A stretch of DNA of 57,951 nucleotides from an uncultured Lachnospiraceae bacterium (lineage in GTDB: Bacteria > Bacillota > Clostridia > Lachnospirales > Lachnospiraceae): positions 1 through 57,951 of the forward strand of contig OMVA01000045.1 of assembly GCA_900314445.1 (NCBI GenBank), written 5' to 3'. Under the pieces are notes generated by a model. It was not told the DNA's origin, searched no databases, and was given only the letters and a program-made list of their open reading frames with translations. The position numbers and the translations under genes were made by a program. Of this stretch, positions 51,225-57,951 are shown in pieces. The first letter of the stretch is position 1. Every line of letters begins with the position of its first letter.

Positions 51225-52811
51225 TTATCTGTGCAGGAATTTTCTCTTCAGCACATCTGTTACCGATGTTAATTCTTTCATCTTGAGAATGAAGGCCATG
51301 AGGATATAAACCAGCACGCCTACACCAATCAGGATGATTAAATCCAGGAACTGATAGATTTTACGTTCCATTGGAAGCACATGTTCTAGCAGGAAGCTAA
51401 GTCCCTTAATAACCACAAACATTACCACTGTGGATGCAGCAATTTTGATAAAAGCATCACGGATTTCGTCGCCGTGATAATCTTCCACCTTACGCTTCAG
51501 GAAGAACATAAGCAGAGCCATGGATGTAAGACCTGCCAGCGAATATGCAAAACCAAGTCCCAGAGCACCTGCCACACGAACAAAGATAAAGCTTAAGATC
51601 ATGTTCAGGCAAAGGATAAAGATGTTAATTTTTACAGGCGTCTTTGTTTCAGAGACAGCATAGAAGCCCTGAAGAAGTACCTGTCGAATCGAATATCCCA
51701 CAATACCGATGGCATAGAAAATCAAAATATCTGAAAGACTAAGCATATTTTCTGTGGTGAATTTTCCCTGCAGATAAAGAGCGCGAATCAATTCCTTTGC
51801 TACAGCAATAATTCCAAAAGATGCAGGCAGAGTCAGAAACATGACACTGCGAATTCCATTTGAAATATCCTGCTTATAATTCTGAACCATGCCCTTGCTG
51901 TAATGCTCTACCATGGTCGGGAAGATGGATACTGCTATGGAGTATCCAAGAATATTGATTGGAAGCTGCATAATACTCTGTGCATTCTGCATCTGAGAAA
52001 GTACGCTTTCTCCAACCGTTGTACCGAAGTACTTATTTACAATCAGATTCAGCTGGGAAACAGAAACACCTAGTAGCATAGGGCCAAAGAGGCGGAAGAA
52101 TTTTCTTACACCTGGATGATGCAGGTCCAATCCCTTCTGATATTTAAATTCTGATTTTGCAATAGGAATTGCCTGAATCAGGAAGTCTACGAAAGCACCA
52201 GTTACAACACCTAAAGAGAAACCGGCAATACCAAGTCCAGCCTTGTAAAGCATGATGCCTACAATAATCATTACGAAGTTATAGGCAATGGAACCTAAAG
52301 AAGATGGAATGAAGTTCTTGTAGGACTGAAGAATACCCATGCTGATTCCAATGAGACACATAAATAAGCACTGGAAGAACATGATACGAGTCAGCTTAAC
52401 CGTCAGGTTCAGGAATGGTTCACCACCCTGTGAGAAATCTACGATCAGTGGCAGAAGCTGTGGCGTGAAAATTTCACCCACTACACAAAAGGACATAACT
52501 ACAATGGCGACCAGTTTCAGAATGGTACTGGCCATCTTGTAACCATCTTCATCCTCACCCCGGGCAATATATCCACTGAATACAGGAATAAAGGCAGAGG
52601 TTAGACCGCCACCTACAAGCACTGTATAAATGGTATCTGGAATGGTAAAGGCTGCATAATAAGCATCCGAATACATCCCCATTCCAAATGTGGATGTGAT
52701 AATAATATTTCTCACATATCCAAGCATGGAGGACAGGAAGTTTGCCACCACCAGGATTCCAGCCGCACGCATGGTGCCCTGTTGCATTCTCTTTTTCTTT
52801 GTTTCTGACAT
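51225..52811 (-). CDS. murJ: Lipid II flippase MurJ
   Basis: A 528-residue membrane protein of 14 helices in the MOP (MATE-like) superfamily. It shows the MurJ/MviN pattern: ANFLSSMLGYVRNIIITSTFG, YYAAFTIPDTIYTVLVGGGLTSAFIPVFSGY near the N-terminus, QNAQSIMQLPINILGYSIAVSIFPTM in the middle and SIRQVLLQGFYAVSETKTPVK. It moves lipid II across the membrane for peptidoglycan synthesis. Length is normal. A candidate operator-like inverted repeat is 135 bases upstream. Confidence 0.94.
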   Translation of the reverse strand: MSETKKKRMQQGTMRAAGILVVANFLSSMLGYVRNIIITSTFGMGMYSDAYYAAFTIPDTIYTVLVGGGLTSAFIPVFSGYIARGEDEDGYKMASTILKLVAIVVMSFCVVGEIFTPQLLPLIVDFSQGGEPFLNLTVKLTRIMFFQCLFMCLIGISMGILQSYKNFIPSSLGSIAYNFVMIIVGIMLYKAGLGIAGFSLGVVTGAFVDFLIQAIPIAKSEFKYQKGLDLHHPGVRKFFRLFGPMLLGVSVSQLNLIVNKYFGTTVGESVLSQMQNAQSIMQLPINILGYSIAVSIFPTMVEHYSKGMVQNYKQDISNGIRSVMFLTLPASFGIIAVAKELIRALYLQGKFTTENMLSLSDILIFYAIGIVGYSIRQVLLQGFYAVSETKTPVKINIFILCLNMILSFIFVRVAGALGLGFAYSLAGLTSMALLMFFLKRKVEDYHGDEIRDAFIKIAASTVVMFVVIKGLSFLLEHVLPMERKIYQFLDLIILIGVGVLVYILMAFILKMKELTSVTDVLKRKFLHR

Positions 52812-52944
52812 GAATCTAATTCCTATCTCTTTTCACAATTTGAATCCCAGGTCATTTTCTTTGATATCTTTAGATCAGCACATTGATATCCACTTGAAAT
52901 TACGTTGTTAGCCACTTTTTCCTAGTTTTCCATTTAAGCATAGT

Positions 52945-52973
52945 TAATCTATTGTAATGCTTCACATAGATTA
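52945..52973. promoter_or_regulatory. Inverted repeat upstream of murJ
   Basis: TAATCTAT and ATAGATTA are perfect 8-base arms with 13 bases between. It may be an operator near the murJ promoter; no regulator is known. Confidence 0.4.
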
Positions 52974-53034
52974 GCAAGTTTCGGGGCTTCTGTCAAAATT
53001 TACCTATCGCTTACAATCCCCAGACAATAACAGA

Positions 53035-53058
53035 AGGGGTGCAGATATCTGCACCCCT
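53035..53058 (-). terminator. Terminator of nfnAB
   Basis: AGGGGTGCAGAT and ATCTGCACCCCT form a perfect 24-base palindrome; the minus strand continues TCTGTTATT. Confidence 0.7.
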
Positions 53059-53132
53059 CCCTATTTCATTTTATCTGCCAACTTACACTGACACCATTCC
53101 GCATTAACCTGCAGAAATCAGATCCCAACTAA

Positions 53133-54527
53133 TTAGTTCGCCTTATTCTGGATGTACTCGTCGATTGCCTTAGCTGCAACCTTACCGGCACCCATAGCCT
53201 TGATAACTGTAGCTGCACCAGTAACTGCATCACCACCAGCGAATACGCCTTCACGTGTTGTAGCACCATTTTCGTCGGCAACAAGTCCACCACGTTTTGT
53301 TACTTCAAGACCAGCTGTTGTGTTCTTGATTAGTGGGTTTGGTGAAGTACCGATTGAAACGATGAAGCAGTCAGCTTCGAATTCGTTGAACTTGCCTTCA
53401 ATTTCAACCGGGCTTCTTCTGCCGGAAGCATCCGGTTCACCAAGTTCCATAGCCTGGCACTTAACTGCCTTAACCCAACCGTCTTCGCCAACAATTTCAA
53501 CTGGGTTGTTAAGAAGTTCGAACTTGATTCCTTCTTCCATAGCATGCTCTACTTCTTCCTTACGAGCAGGAAGTTCTTCCATAGAACGTCTGTATACGAT
53601 TGTAACGTCAGCGCCAAGACGCTTAGCTGAACGAGCAGCATCCATAGCAACGTTACCACCACCAACAATAACCGCCTTCTTAGGATGCATGATTGGTGTT
53701 GTAGACTCATCAAGGTAAGCCTTCATGAGGTTGATACGTGTAAGGAATTCGTTAGCTGAGTAAACACCATTTAAGCTTTCGCCTGGGATGTTCATGAATC
53801 TTGGGAGACCAGCACCGGAACCAATGAATACAGATTCAAAACCGAATTCATCAAAAAGTTCATCGATAGTGATTGTCTTACCAATAATTACGTCAGTGTC
53901 GATTTCAACCCCCATATCCTTCAGACCTTCAACTTCCTTCTTAACGATTGCCTTAGGAAGACGGAATTCAGGAATACCGTAAGCAAGTACGCCACCTTCT
54001 GTGTGGAGTGCTTCGTAAATGTTAACCTTATAACCCTTCTTAGCAAGGTCTGATGCACAAGCAAGACCTGAAGGACCAGAACCGATAACAGCAACCTTGT
54101 GTCCGTTTGGAGCTGGAACAACTGGCTTTTCTGTTGAGTGCTGGTTGTGGTAGTCCGCTACGAATCTTTCAAGACGTCCGATTGCAACTGATTCACCCTT
54201 AACGCCACGAGTACACTTCATTTCACACTGTGATTCCTGTGGGCAAACACGTCCGCAGACTGCTGGAAGTGAAGAAGACTCTGTAATTATCTTGTAAGCT
54301 GCTTCGAAATCACCATTTACGATTTCAGCAATGAATTCTGGAATATTAATCTGAACTGGGCAATGAGCCTGGCAAGGACGTGTCTTACAGTTAAGACATC
54401 TCTTAGCTTCATCCATTGCCTGTTCTACTGTGTAACCAAGTGTTACTTCTTTAAAGTTCTTATTTCTGACATTAGGATCCTGTGCTGGCATAGGATTCTT
54501 ATCAGGTCTCATATTGAAATCTGGCAT
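53133..54527 (-). CDS. nfnB: NfnB-like / GltD-like iron-sulfur flavoprotein
   Basis: A 464-residue flavoprotein. The N-terminus has two [4Fe-4S] clusters' worth of cysteines (CLNCKTRPCQAHCPVQI, CGRVCPQESQCEMKC), followed by an FAD-binding motif VAVIGSGPSGLACASDLA, an NAD(P)-binding motif AVIVGGGNVAMDAARSA and C-terminal GVFAGGDAVTGAATVIKAMGAG. It resembles the glutamate synthase small subunit but stands next to a SudB/NfnA-like gene and no large glutamate synthase gene. NfnAB, the electron-bifurcating NADH-dependent ferredoxin:NADP oxidoreductase, is therefore the better call. ATG at 54527 begins one base after the nfnA stop, with GGGGGA upstream. Confidence 0.85.
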   Translation of the reverse strand: MPDFNMRPDKNPMPAQDPNVRNKNFKEVTLGYTVEQAMDEAKRCLNCKTRPCQAHCPVQINIPEFIAEIVNGDFEAAYKIITESSSLPAVCGRVCPQESQCEMKCTRGVKGESVAIGRLERFVADYHNQHSTEKPVVPAPNGHKVAVIGSGPSGLACASDLAKKGYKVNIYEALHTEGGVLAYGIPEFRLPKAIVKKEVEGLKDMGVEIDTDVIIGKTITIDELFDEFGFESVFIGSGAGLPRFMNIPGESLNGVYSANEFLTRINLMKAYLDESTTPIMHPKKAVIVGGGNVAMDAARSAKRLGADVTIVYRRSMEELPARKEEVEHAMEEGIKFELLNNPVEIVGEDGWVKAVKCQAMELGEPDASGRRSPVEIEGKFNEFEADCFIVSIGTSPNPLIKNTTAGLEVTKRGGLVADENGATTREGVFAGGDAVTGAATVIKAMGAGKVAAKAIDEYIQNKAN

Positions 54528-54528
54528 T

Positions 54529-55371
54529 TTACTGTTCCCCCTTATGAAGAAGATTACATGCTTCATCTCTAGCATGTGCCTCAAATGGCTTATACATTGT
54601 TCCACGGTGCATAGCTTCGTCGAAATCTACTTCGAAACCATCGAATTCTGGACCATCAACACAAGCGAACTTAGTCTTACCACCAACTGTAAGTCTGCAG
54701 CCACCACACATACCTGTACCATCGATCATGATAGGGTTCATGGAAACTACAGTCTTAACATTGTACTTCTTTGTTGTGAGAACAACGAACTTCATCATGA
54801 TCAGTGGTCCGATTGCAATAACTTCATCGAACTGCTCACCATTCTTAATGAGTTCTTCAAGTGGTGCTGTAACAACACCCTTCTGTCCTACTGAACCATC
54901 ATCAGACATCAGGATATAGTTATCAGAGCAGGCACGGAATTCGTCTTCCAGGATAACAAGATCCTTTGTACGGAAACCAACGATACTTGTAACTCTGCAT
55001 CCTTCTTCATGTAACTTCTTAGCAACAGGATAAGCAATGGCACATCCAACACCACCACCGACAACTGCTACATTCTTAAGACCTTCAGTCTTAGTAGCAT
55101 TTCCCAGAGGGCCAGCGAAATCGTGGATTTCATCGCCTTCATTCAGAGAATTAAGAATCTCTGTTCCAGCACCTACGATCTGATATACGATAGAAACGGT
55201 TCCCTTTTCACGATCATATCCCTCAATAGTGAATGGAATACGCTCGCTGTCTTCCTTTGCGCGTACAATTACGAACTGTCCTGGCTCTGCCTTACGAGCA
55301 ATAAGTGGAGCTTCCACTTCGATCAGAACAACCGTTGGATTGAGCGTCTGTTTCTTTACGATCTTGAACAT
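54529..55371 (-). CDS. nfnA: NfnA-like sulfide dehydrogenase/ferredoxin-NADP reductase subunit
   Basis: A 280-residue flavoprotein of the ferredoxin-NADP reductase type: RIPFTIEGYDREKGTVSIVYQIVG for FAD, AVVGGGVGCAIAYPVAKKLH for NAD(H), and a C-terminal [2Fe-2S] motif DGTGMCGGCRLTVGGKTKFACVDGPEFDG. In Clostridia and Thermotogae this subunit pairs with NfnB to couple NADH and ferredoxin oxidation to NADP reduction. The ATG has AAAGGAG upstream; nfnB follows directly. The promoter is at 55515-55543. Confidence 0.87.
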   Translation of the reverse strand: MFKIVKKQTLNPTVVLIEVEAPLIARKAEPGQFVIVRAKEDSERIPFTIEGYDREKGTVSIVYQIVGAGTEILNSLNEGDEIHDFAGPLGNATKTEGLKNVAVVGGGVGCAIAYPVAKKLHEEGCRVTSIVGFRTKDLVILEDEFRACSDNYILMSDDGSVGQKGVVTAPLEELIKNGEQFDEVIAIGPLIMMKFVVLTTKKYNVKTVVSMNPIMIDGTGMCGGCRLTVGGKTKFACVDGPEFDGFEVDFDEAMHRGTMYKPFEAHARDEACNLLHKGEQ

Positions 55372-55432
55372 GCTTTTACATCTCCTTTGTATGATATATT
55401 CCTAATTTTATTAATTAACAATCCTGAACTTT

Positions 55433-55448
55433 GCAAATGAGCTGCCCG
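55433..55448 (+). repeat. Dispersed repeat half-site in the nfnA leader
   Basis: GCAAATGAGCTGCCCG lies between the nfnAB promoter and the nfnA start. Confidence 0.7.
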
Positions 55449-55514
55449 TATTTCCAGCATTCCCTGCAAAGATTATGTCGGACCCAGGTTTCAACATGTG
55501 CCTTAGTTCTAAGT

Positions 55515-55545
55515 ATTATAGGCTTATACTTTAACCGAGTAAAGT
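55515..55545 (-). promoter_or_regulatory. Promoter of nfnAB with a candidate operator
   Basis: On the minus strand TTTACT (55538-55543), 17 bases, TATAAT (55515-55520). The pseudo-palindrome ACTTTAACCGAGTAAAGT (55528-55545) covers the -35 and recurs at the SSS promoter. A further inverted GTGCA/TGCAC pair (55544-55567) adjoins it. Confidence 0.7.
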
Positions 55546-55617
55546 GCATTTGCACAAATGTGTTGCACATTATACCCCATCTCCAGCAGGCAAGCAAGCC
55601 CACTTTTTGCTCAAATC

Positions 55618-55902
55618 TTAAATTTCGCTAATTATTTCTTCTTTCAGGCCTTTTGCTTCTAAAATTTTGTCCATTTTTACCTTATAAGTAATAAGACTCA
55701 GGACATATGGTGGCATATGTCTATTTCCCAGTTCCCAATCCTGTAAAGTTCTATATGGTAGTCCCAGGTATTCACAAAATTCACGGCGTTTCATGCCGGA
55801 TAATTTTCTCAGTTCAGCGATTTCCTCTGCAGTATCTTTATTCTTCAGCTGACTCTCATTCATGACTCTTTCACGCATGACAGTTAGTCTCTCCTTCAAC
55901 AT
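55618..55902 (-). CDS. Small helix-turn-helix (XRE-like) protein
   Basis: A 94-residue protein with an HTH: AEEIAELRKLSGMKRREFCEYLGLPYRTLQDWELGNRHMPPYV. Such single-domain HTH proteins are frequent in Clostridia, either as antitoxins or as orphan regulators. No toxin-like partner adjoins it. Start is uncertain: ATG 55902, 55878 or 55863. The 55878 start has AAGGAG 12 bases upstream. It sits between asnB and nfnA. Confidence 0.78.
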   Translation of the reverse strand: MLKERLTVMRERVMNESQLKNKDTAEEIAELRKLSGMKRREFCEYLGLPYRTLQDWELGNRHMPPYVLSLITYKVKMDKILEAKGLKEEIISEI

Positions 55903-55960
55903 GTACTTTTCTTTTCGCGTTTAGCAACCGGGCTTTGCGCTGGTGTAGACTTCTTTCAGC

Positions 55961-57868
55961 CTAGGCCTGTTCGCGACGCAGGCGGTCTGCACGACCAGCA
56001 AATGGATCTGTCTTTGTTGGATCTTCTGTTTCAATGAAGTACTTTTCATACCAGAGAATGAAGCAGTAGATTGACCAGATCTTCTTCATGTTGTGAGCCT
56101 TGCCAGCCTTGTGATCATCAAGAAGCTTCATGATTGCATCTTGGTTGAAGTAGCGATTTGCAACTTCACCCTGGAACTTTTCCTTAACCATGCCATAGAA
56201 CTTGTCGCGCTTCAGCCAGTCGTTCAGTGGTGTCAGGAAGCCCTTCTTAGGCATCATAGATGTCTTTTCAGGCATGTTCTTTTCTGCGGCCATACGCAGT
56301 GCATACTTTGTTGTCTTGTCTGTGATTCTGTACTTTGCTGGAATCTTCAAAGCAACAGCCAGCATTTCCTTATCCATAAATGGAACACGAAGTTCCAGAG
56401 AGTTAGCCATTGACATACGGTCAGCCTTAACCAGGATATCCTGTACCAGCCATGTCTGCATATCTACATACTGCATCTTGGAAATATCATCCACATCCCC
56501 AGCTTCTTCAAAGAACTTCTTTGTATAGAAGGAAGGATCCTTTGATGGAATTGGCGTCTTTAAGATGCCGTCTACTTCGGAATGGTTGTAGACATAGTTA
56601 TTTCTAATGTAACGCTTTTCAATGCCATAGCGACCACGCATAAGGAACCTTCTTCCGTGGAAGGCAGGCAAATGAGATGCGATGCCACCTAAAACATTTC
56701 GAATTGGCTGTGGAACCTTCATGTACTTGGCAAAGTCCAGAGGTTCTCTGTAGTAATGGTAACCACCAAATAATTCATCCGCACCTTCGCCAGACAGAAC
56801 AGCCTTAACCTGCTCAGCTGCAAGACCTGTCAGATAGTAGAGAGCAATTGCTGATGGGTTTGGAAGTGGTTCATCCATATAATACTGAATGATTGGTGTA
56901 GCACCAAAATATTCTTCAGCAGTAATTTTCTTTGTAAAGTTTGGAACGCCTTCATGCTTGGCAAATTCTTCTGCAGGTGCAAGCTCAGAGTACTTCTCTT
57001 CTGCATAACCAACAGAGAAAGTCTTGATTTTGTTCTGCTTAGCCATCTCATGAACTACGAAGGATGAGTCAACACCAGATGACAGGAAGCAACCAACTTC
57101 AACGTCAGCGAAGGCATGAGACTTTGTAGAAGCCTTAAATGTAGAATCAATAAGATCAGCCCAGTATTCAACAGACTTCTCCTCATCAATATCATACTGA
57201 GGTGTGAAGTAACGCTCTTCTGTGAACTTGCCATCCTTAACTGTGAAGCATGTTCCTGGAGTTACCTTGTAAACATTGCGGAACATTGTTTCATTTGTAG
57301 GAATGTACTCAAAGCAGAGATAGTCTGGCAGTCTGTTTACATTCAGATCCTTTTCAAACTGGGGGTTTGCAAGGAAAGACTTAATTTCAGAACCGAAGAT
57401 AAACTTCTTACCCTTCTTAAAATAGAAGAAAGGCTTGATTCCGAAAATATCACGAGCGCCAAAAAGCTCTCTCTTGTTGCGATCCCAGATTACAAACGCG
57501 AACATACCACGAAGACGTGTGAGCAATCCCTTGCCCCACTCTTCATAGCCGTGCAGAAGTACTTCTGAGTCTGTATGTGTCTTGAATACGTGACCAGCCT
57601 TTTCCAGTTCTTCACGGAGTGGCTGGAAATCATAGATTTCACCATTAAATAAAAGTACCTTTGTGCCATCCTCATTTGTAATAGGCTGGCTGCCGCCCTC
57701 AACATCCATGATAGACAGACGGCGGAAACCTAAGGAAACACAGTCATCAACATACTCGTCTCCCTGGTCAGGTCCTCTATGATAAATACGATCAGACATG
57801 GCACGAACAATTTCCGTGTTGCGAGCCTGATTATCTTCTTCATTAAAAAATCCTACAAATCCACACAT
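55961..57868 (-). CDS. asnB: Glutamine-hydrolysing asparagine synthetase
   Basis: A 635-residue enzyme making asparagine from aspartate, ATP and glutamine. The N-terminal Ntn glutaminase domain begins MCGFVGFF with the Cys nucleophile exposed after removal of Met, and contains RGPDQGDEYVD, FRRLSIMD and FNGEIYD. The synthetase domain has FLSSGVDSSFV (PP-loop) and LSGEGADELFGGYHYY. ATG at 57868 with AAGGAG at 8 bases is required to place Cys at position 2, so upstream codons are not used. The codons for ASHLPA (56668-56679 on the plus strand) hold an exact 12-mer of the dispersed repeat. Confidence 0.96.
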   Translation of the reverse strand: MCGFVGFFNEEDNQARNTEIVRAMSDRIYHRGPDQGDEYVDDCVSLGFRRLSIMDVEGGSQPITNEDGTKVLLFNGEIYDFQPLREELEKAGHVFKTHTDSEVLLHGYEEWGKGLLTRLRGMFAFVIWDRNKRELFGARDIFGIKPFFYFKKGKKFIFGSEIKSFLANPQFEKDLNVNRLPDYLCFEYIPTNETMFRNVYKVTPGTCFTVKDGKFTEERYFTPQYDIDEEKSVEYWADLIDSTFKASTKSHAFADVEVGCFLSSGVDSSFVVHEMAKQNKIKTFSVGYAEEKYSELAPAEEFAKHEGVPNFTKKITAEEYFGATPIIQYYMDEPLPNPSAIALYYLTGLAAEQVKAVLSGEGADELFGGYHYYREPLDFAKYMKVPQPIRNVLGGIASHLPAFHGRRFLMRGRYGIEKRYIRNNYVYNHSEVDGILKTPIPSKDPSFYTKKFFEEAGDVDDISKMQYVDMQTWLVQDILVKADRMSMANSLELRVPFMDKEMLAVALKIPAKYRITDKTTKYALRMAAEKNMPEKTSMMPKKGFLTPLNDWLKRDKFYGMVKEKFQGEVANRYFNQDAIMKLLDDHKAGKAHNMKKIWSIYCFILWYEKYFIETEDPTKTDPFAGRADRLRREQA

Positions 57869-57898
57869 ATGGGATTCTCCTTCTTTCACGTTTTCTCG

Positions 57899-57916
57899 GC
57901 AAATGAGATGCCCAGC
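57899..57916 (+). repeat. Dispersed repeat half-site upstream of asnB
   Basis: GCAAATGAGATGCCCAGC includes an exact 12-mer copy, about 30 bases before the asnB start. Confidence 0.8.
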
Positions 57917-57918
57917 GA

Positions 57919-57951
57919 TTTACTTGTTTCTTGCTTGTTTCTTACTTGTTT
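57919..57951. repeat. Short 11-bp tandem repeat at the window edge
   Basis: Three copies of about 11 bases, ACTTGTTTCTT, GCTTGTTTCTT and ACTTGTTT, run to the end of the window; the array may continue beyond. Confidence 0.7.

Larger units (their letters stand above)
52812..53132. other. Gap between murJ and nfnB
   Basis: This stretch contains the murJ leader, an inverted repeat at 52945-52973 and the nfnB-side terminator at 53035-53058. No reading frame with support is seen. Confidence 0.55.

Noticed and set aside
53133..54527. Glutamate synthase small subunit
   Set aside because: No large GOGAT subunit gene is nearby and the partner is an NfnA-like subunit; NfnB fits better, though the family resemblance is real.
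55618..55902. Toxin-antitoxin pair based on the small HTH protein
   Set aside because: No toxin-like small gene is adjacent on either side; neighbours are asnB and nfnA.

Overview
The window looks like a chromosomal segment of a low-to-moderate GC Gram-positive anaerobe, most likely a member of Clostridia close to Lachnospiraceae. The grounds are: AGGAGG-type ribosome binding sites with several TTG starts, a T-box leader on the trp operon, an NfnAB-type bifurcating transhydrogenase pair, PyrG/CvfB/YhaM/MutS2/MurJ homologues of Firmicutes type, and a tRNA without encoded CCA. I cannot fix the genus. Most genes lie on the minus strand. The plus-strand genes are tetR, an M23 peptidase, pyrG, tRNA-Gln, mutS2 and a two-component pair.

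Layout. 1-5.1 kb: rpsT, an AT-rich islet with a nuclease-like protein and simple tandem repeats, and an enlarged comEC. 5.2-10.3 kb: a GerMN lipoprotein, a histidine kinase without a neighbouring regulator, and ppk. 10.4-18.2 kb: a cell-envelope cluster of a huge coiled-coil lipoprotein, an MMPL/RND transporter, a LemA protein, a TetR regulator with a clear operator, and a CwlO-like M23 peptidase. 18.2-25.5 kb: a flavin reductase, then trpE-trpGD-trpC-trpB-trpA behind a tRNA-Trp T-box leader; trpF is missing. 25.5-36.8 kb: mntP, a CDP-glycerol glycerophosphotransferase, pyrG, cvfB, tRNA-Gln, an SSS symporter, glmM, yhaM. 37-42 kb: mutS2 and a response regulator/histidine kinase pair. 42-49 kb: trmL, azlCD, an Lrp regulator overlapping an aminotransferase gene, an AIR-synthase-like protein, a VanW-domain protein and an unlisted 36-residue membrane peptide. 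49-58 kb: nth, a DUF815 ATPase, murJ, nfnB-nfnA, a small HTH protein and asnB.

The strongest unexplained signal is a dispersed short repeat, half-site GCAAATGAGATGC(G/C)C, often arranged as an inverted pair. The exact 12-mer GCAAATGAGATG occurs 11 times by my reading, where about 0.007 would be expected in random sequence of this length. It sits mostly in the gaps between genes, sometimes inside transcription terminators, but also inside comEC, trmL, trpD, a DUF815 ATPase gene and asnB, and at the very end of trpE. It could be a REP-like element, a chromosomal signal sequence or a regulator site; the window alone cannot decide.

Other notable signals: a T-box leader with an additional hairpin that masks the trpE ribosome binding site; two homologous terminator hairpins 7.6 kb apart with compensatory changes; an identical pseudo-palindrome at the -35 regions of nfnAB and the SSS symporter; a 14-copy pentapeptide repeat in the ComEC metallo-beta-lactamase domain; and decamer-based tandem arrays at two sites flanking comEC.
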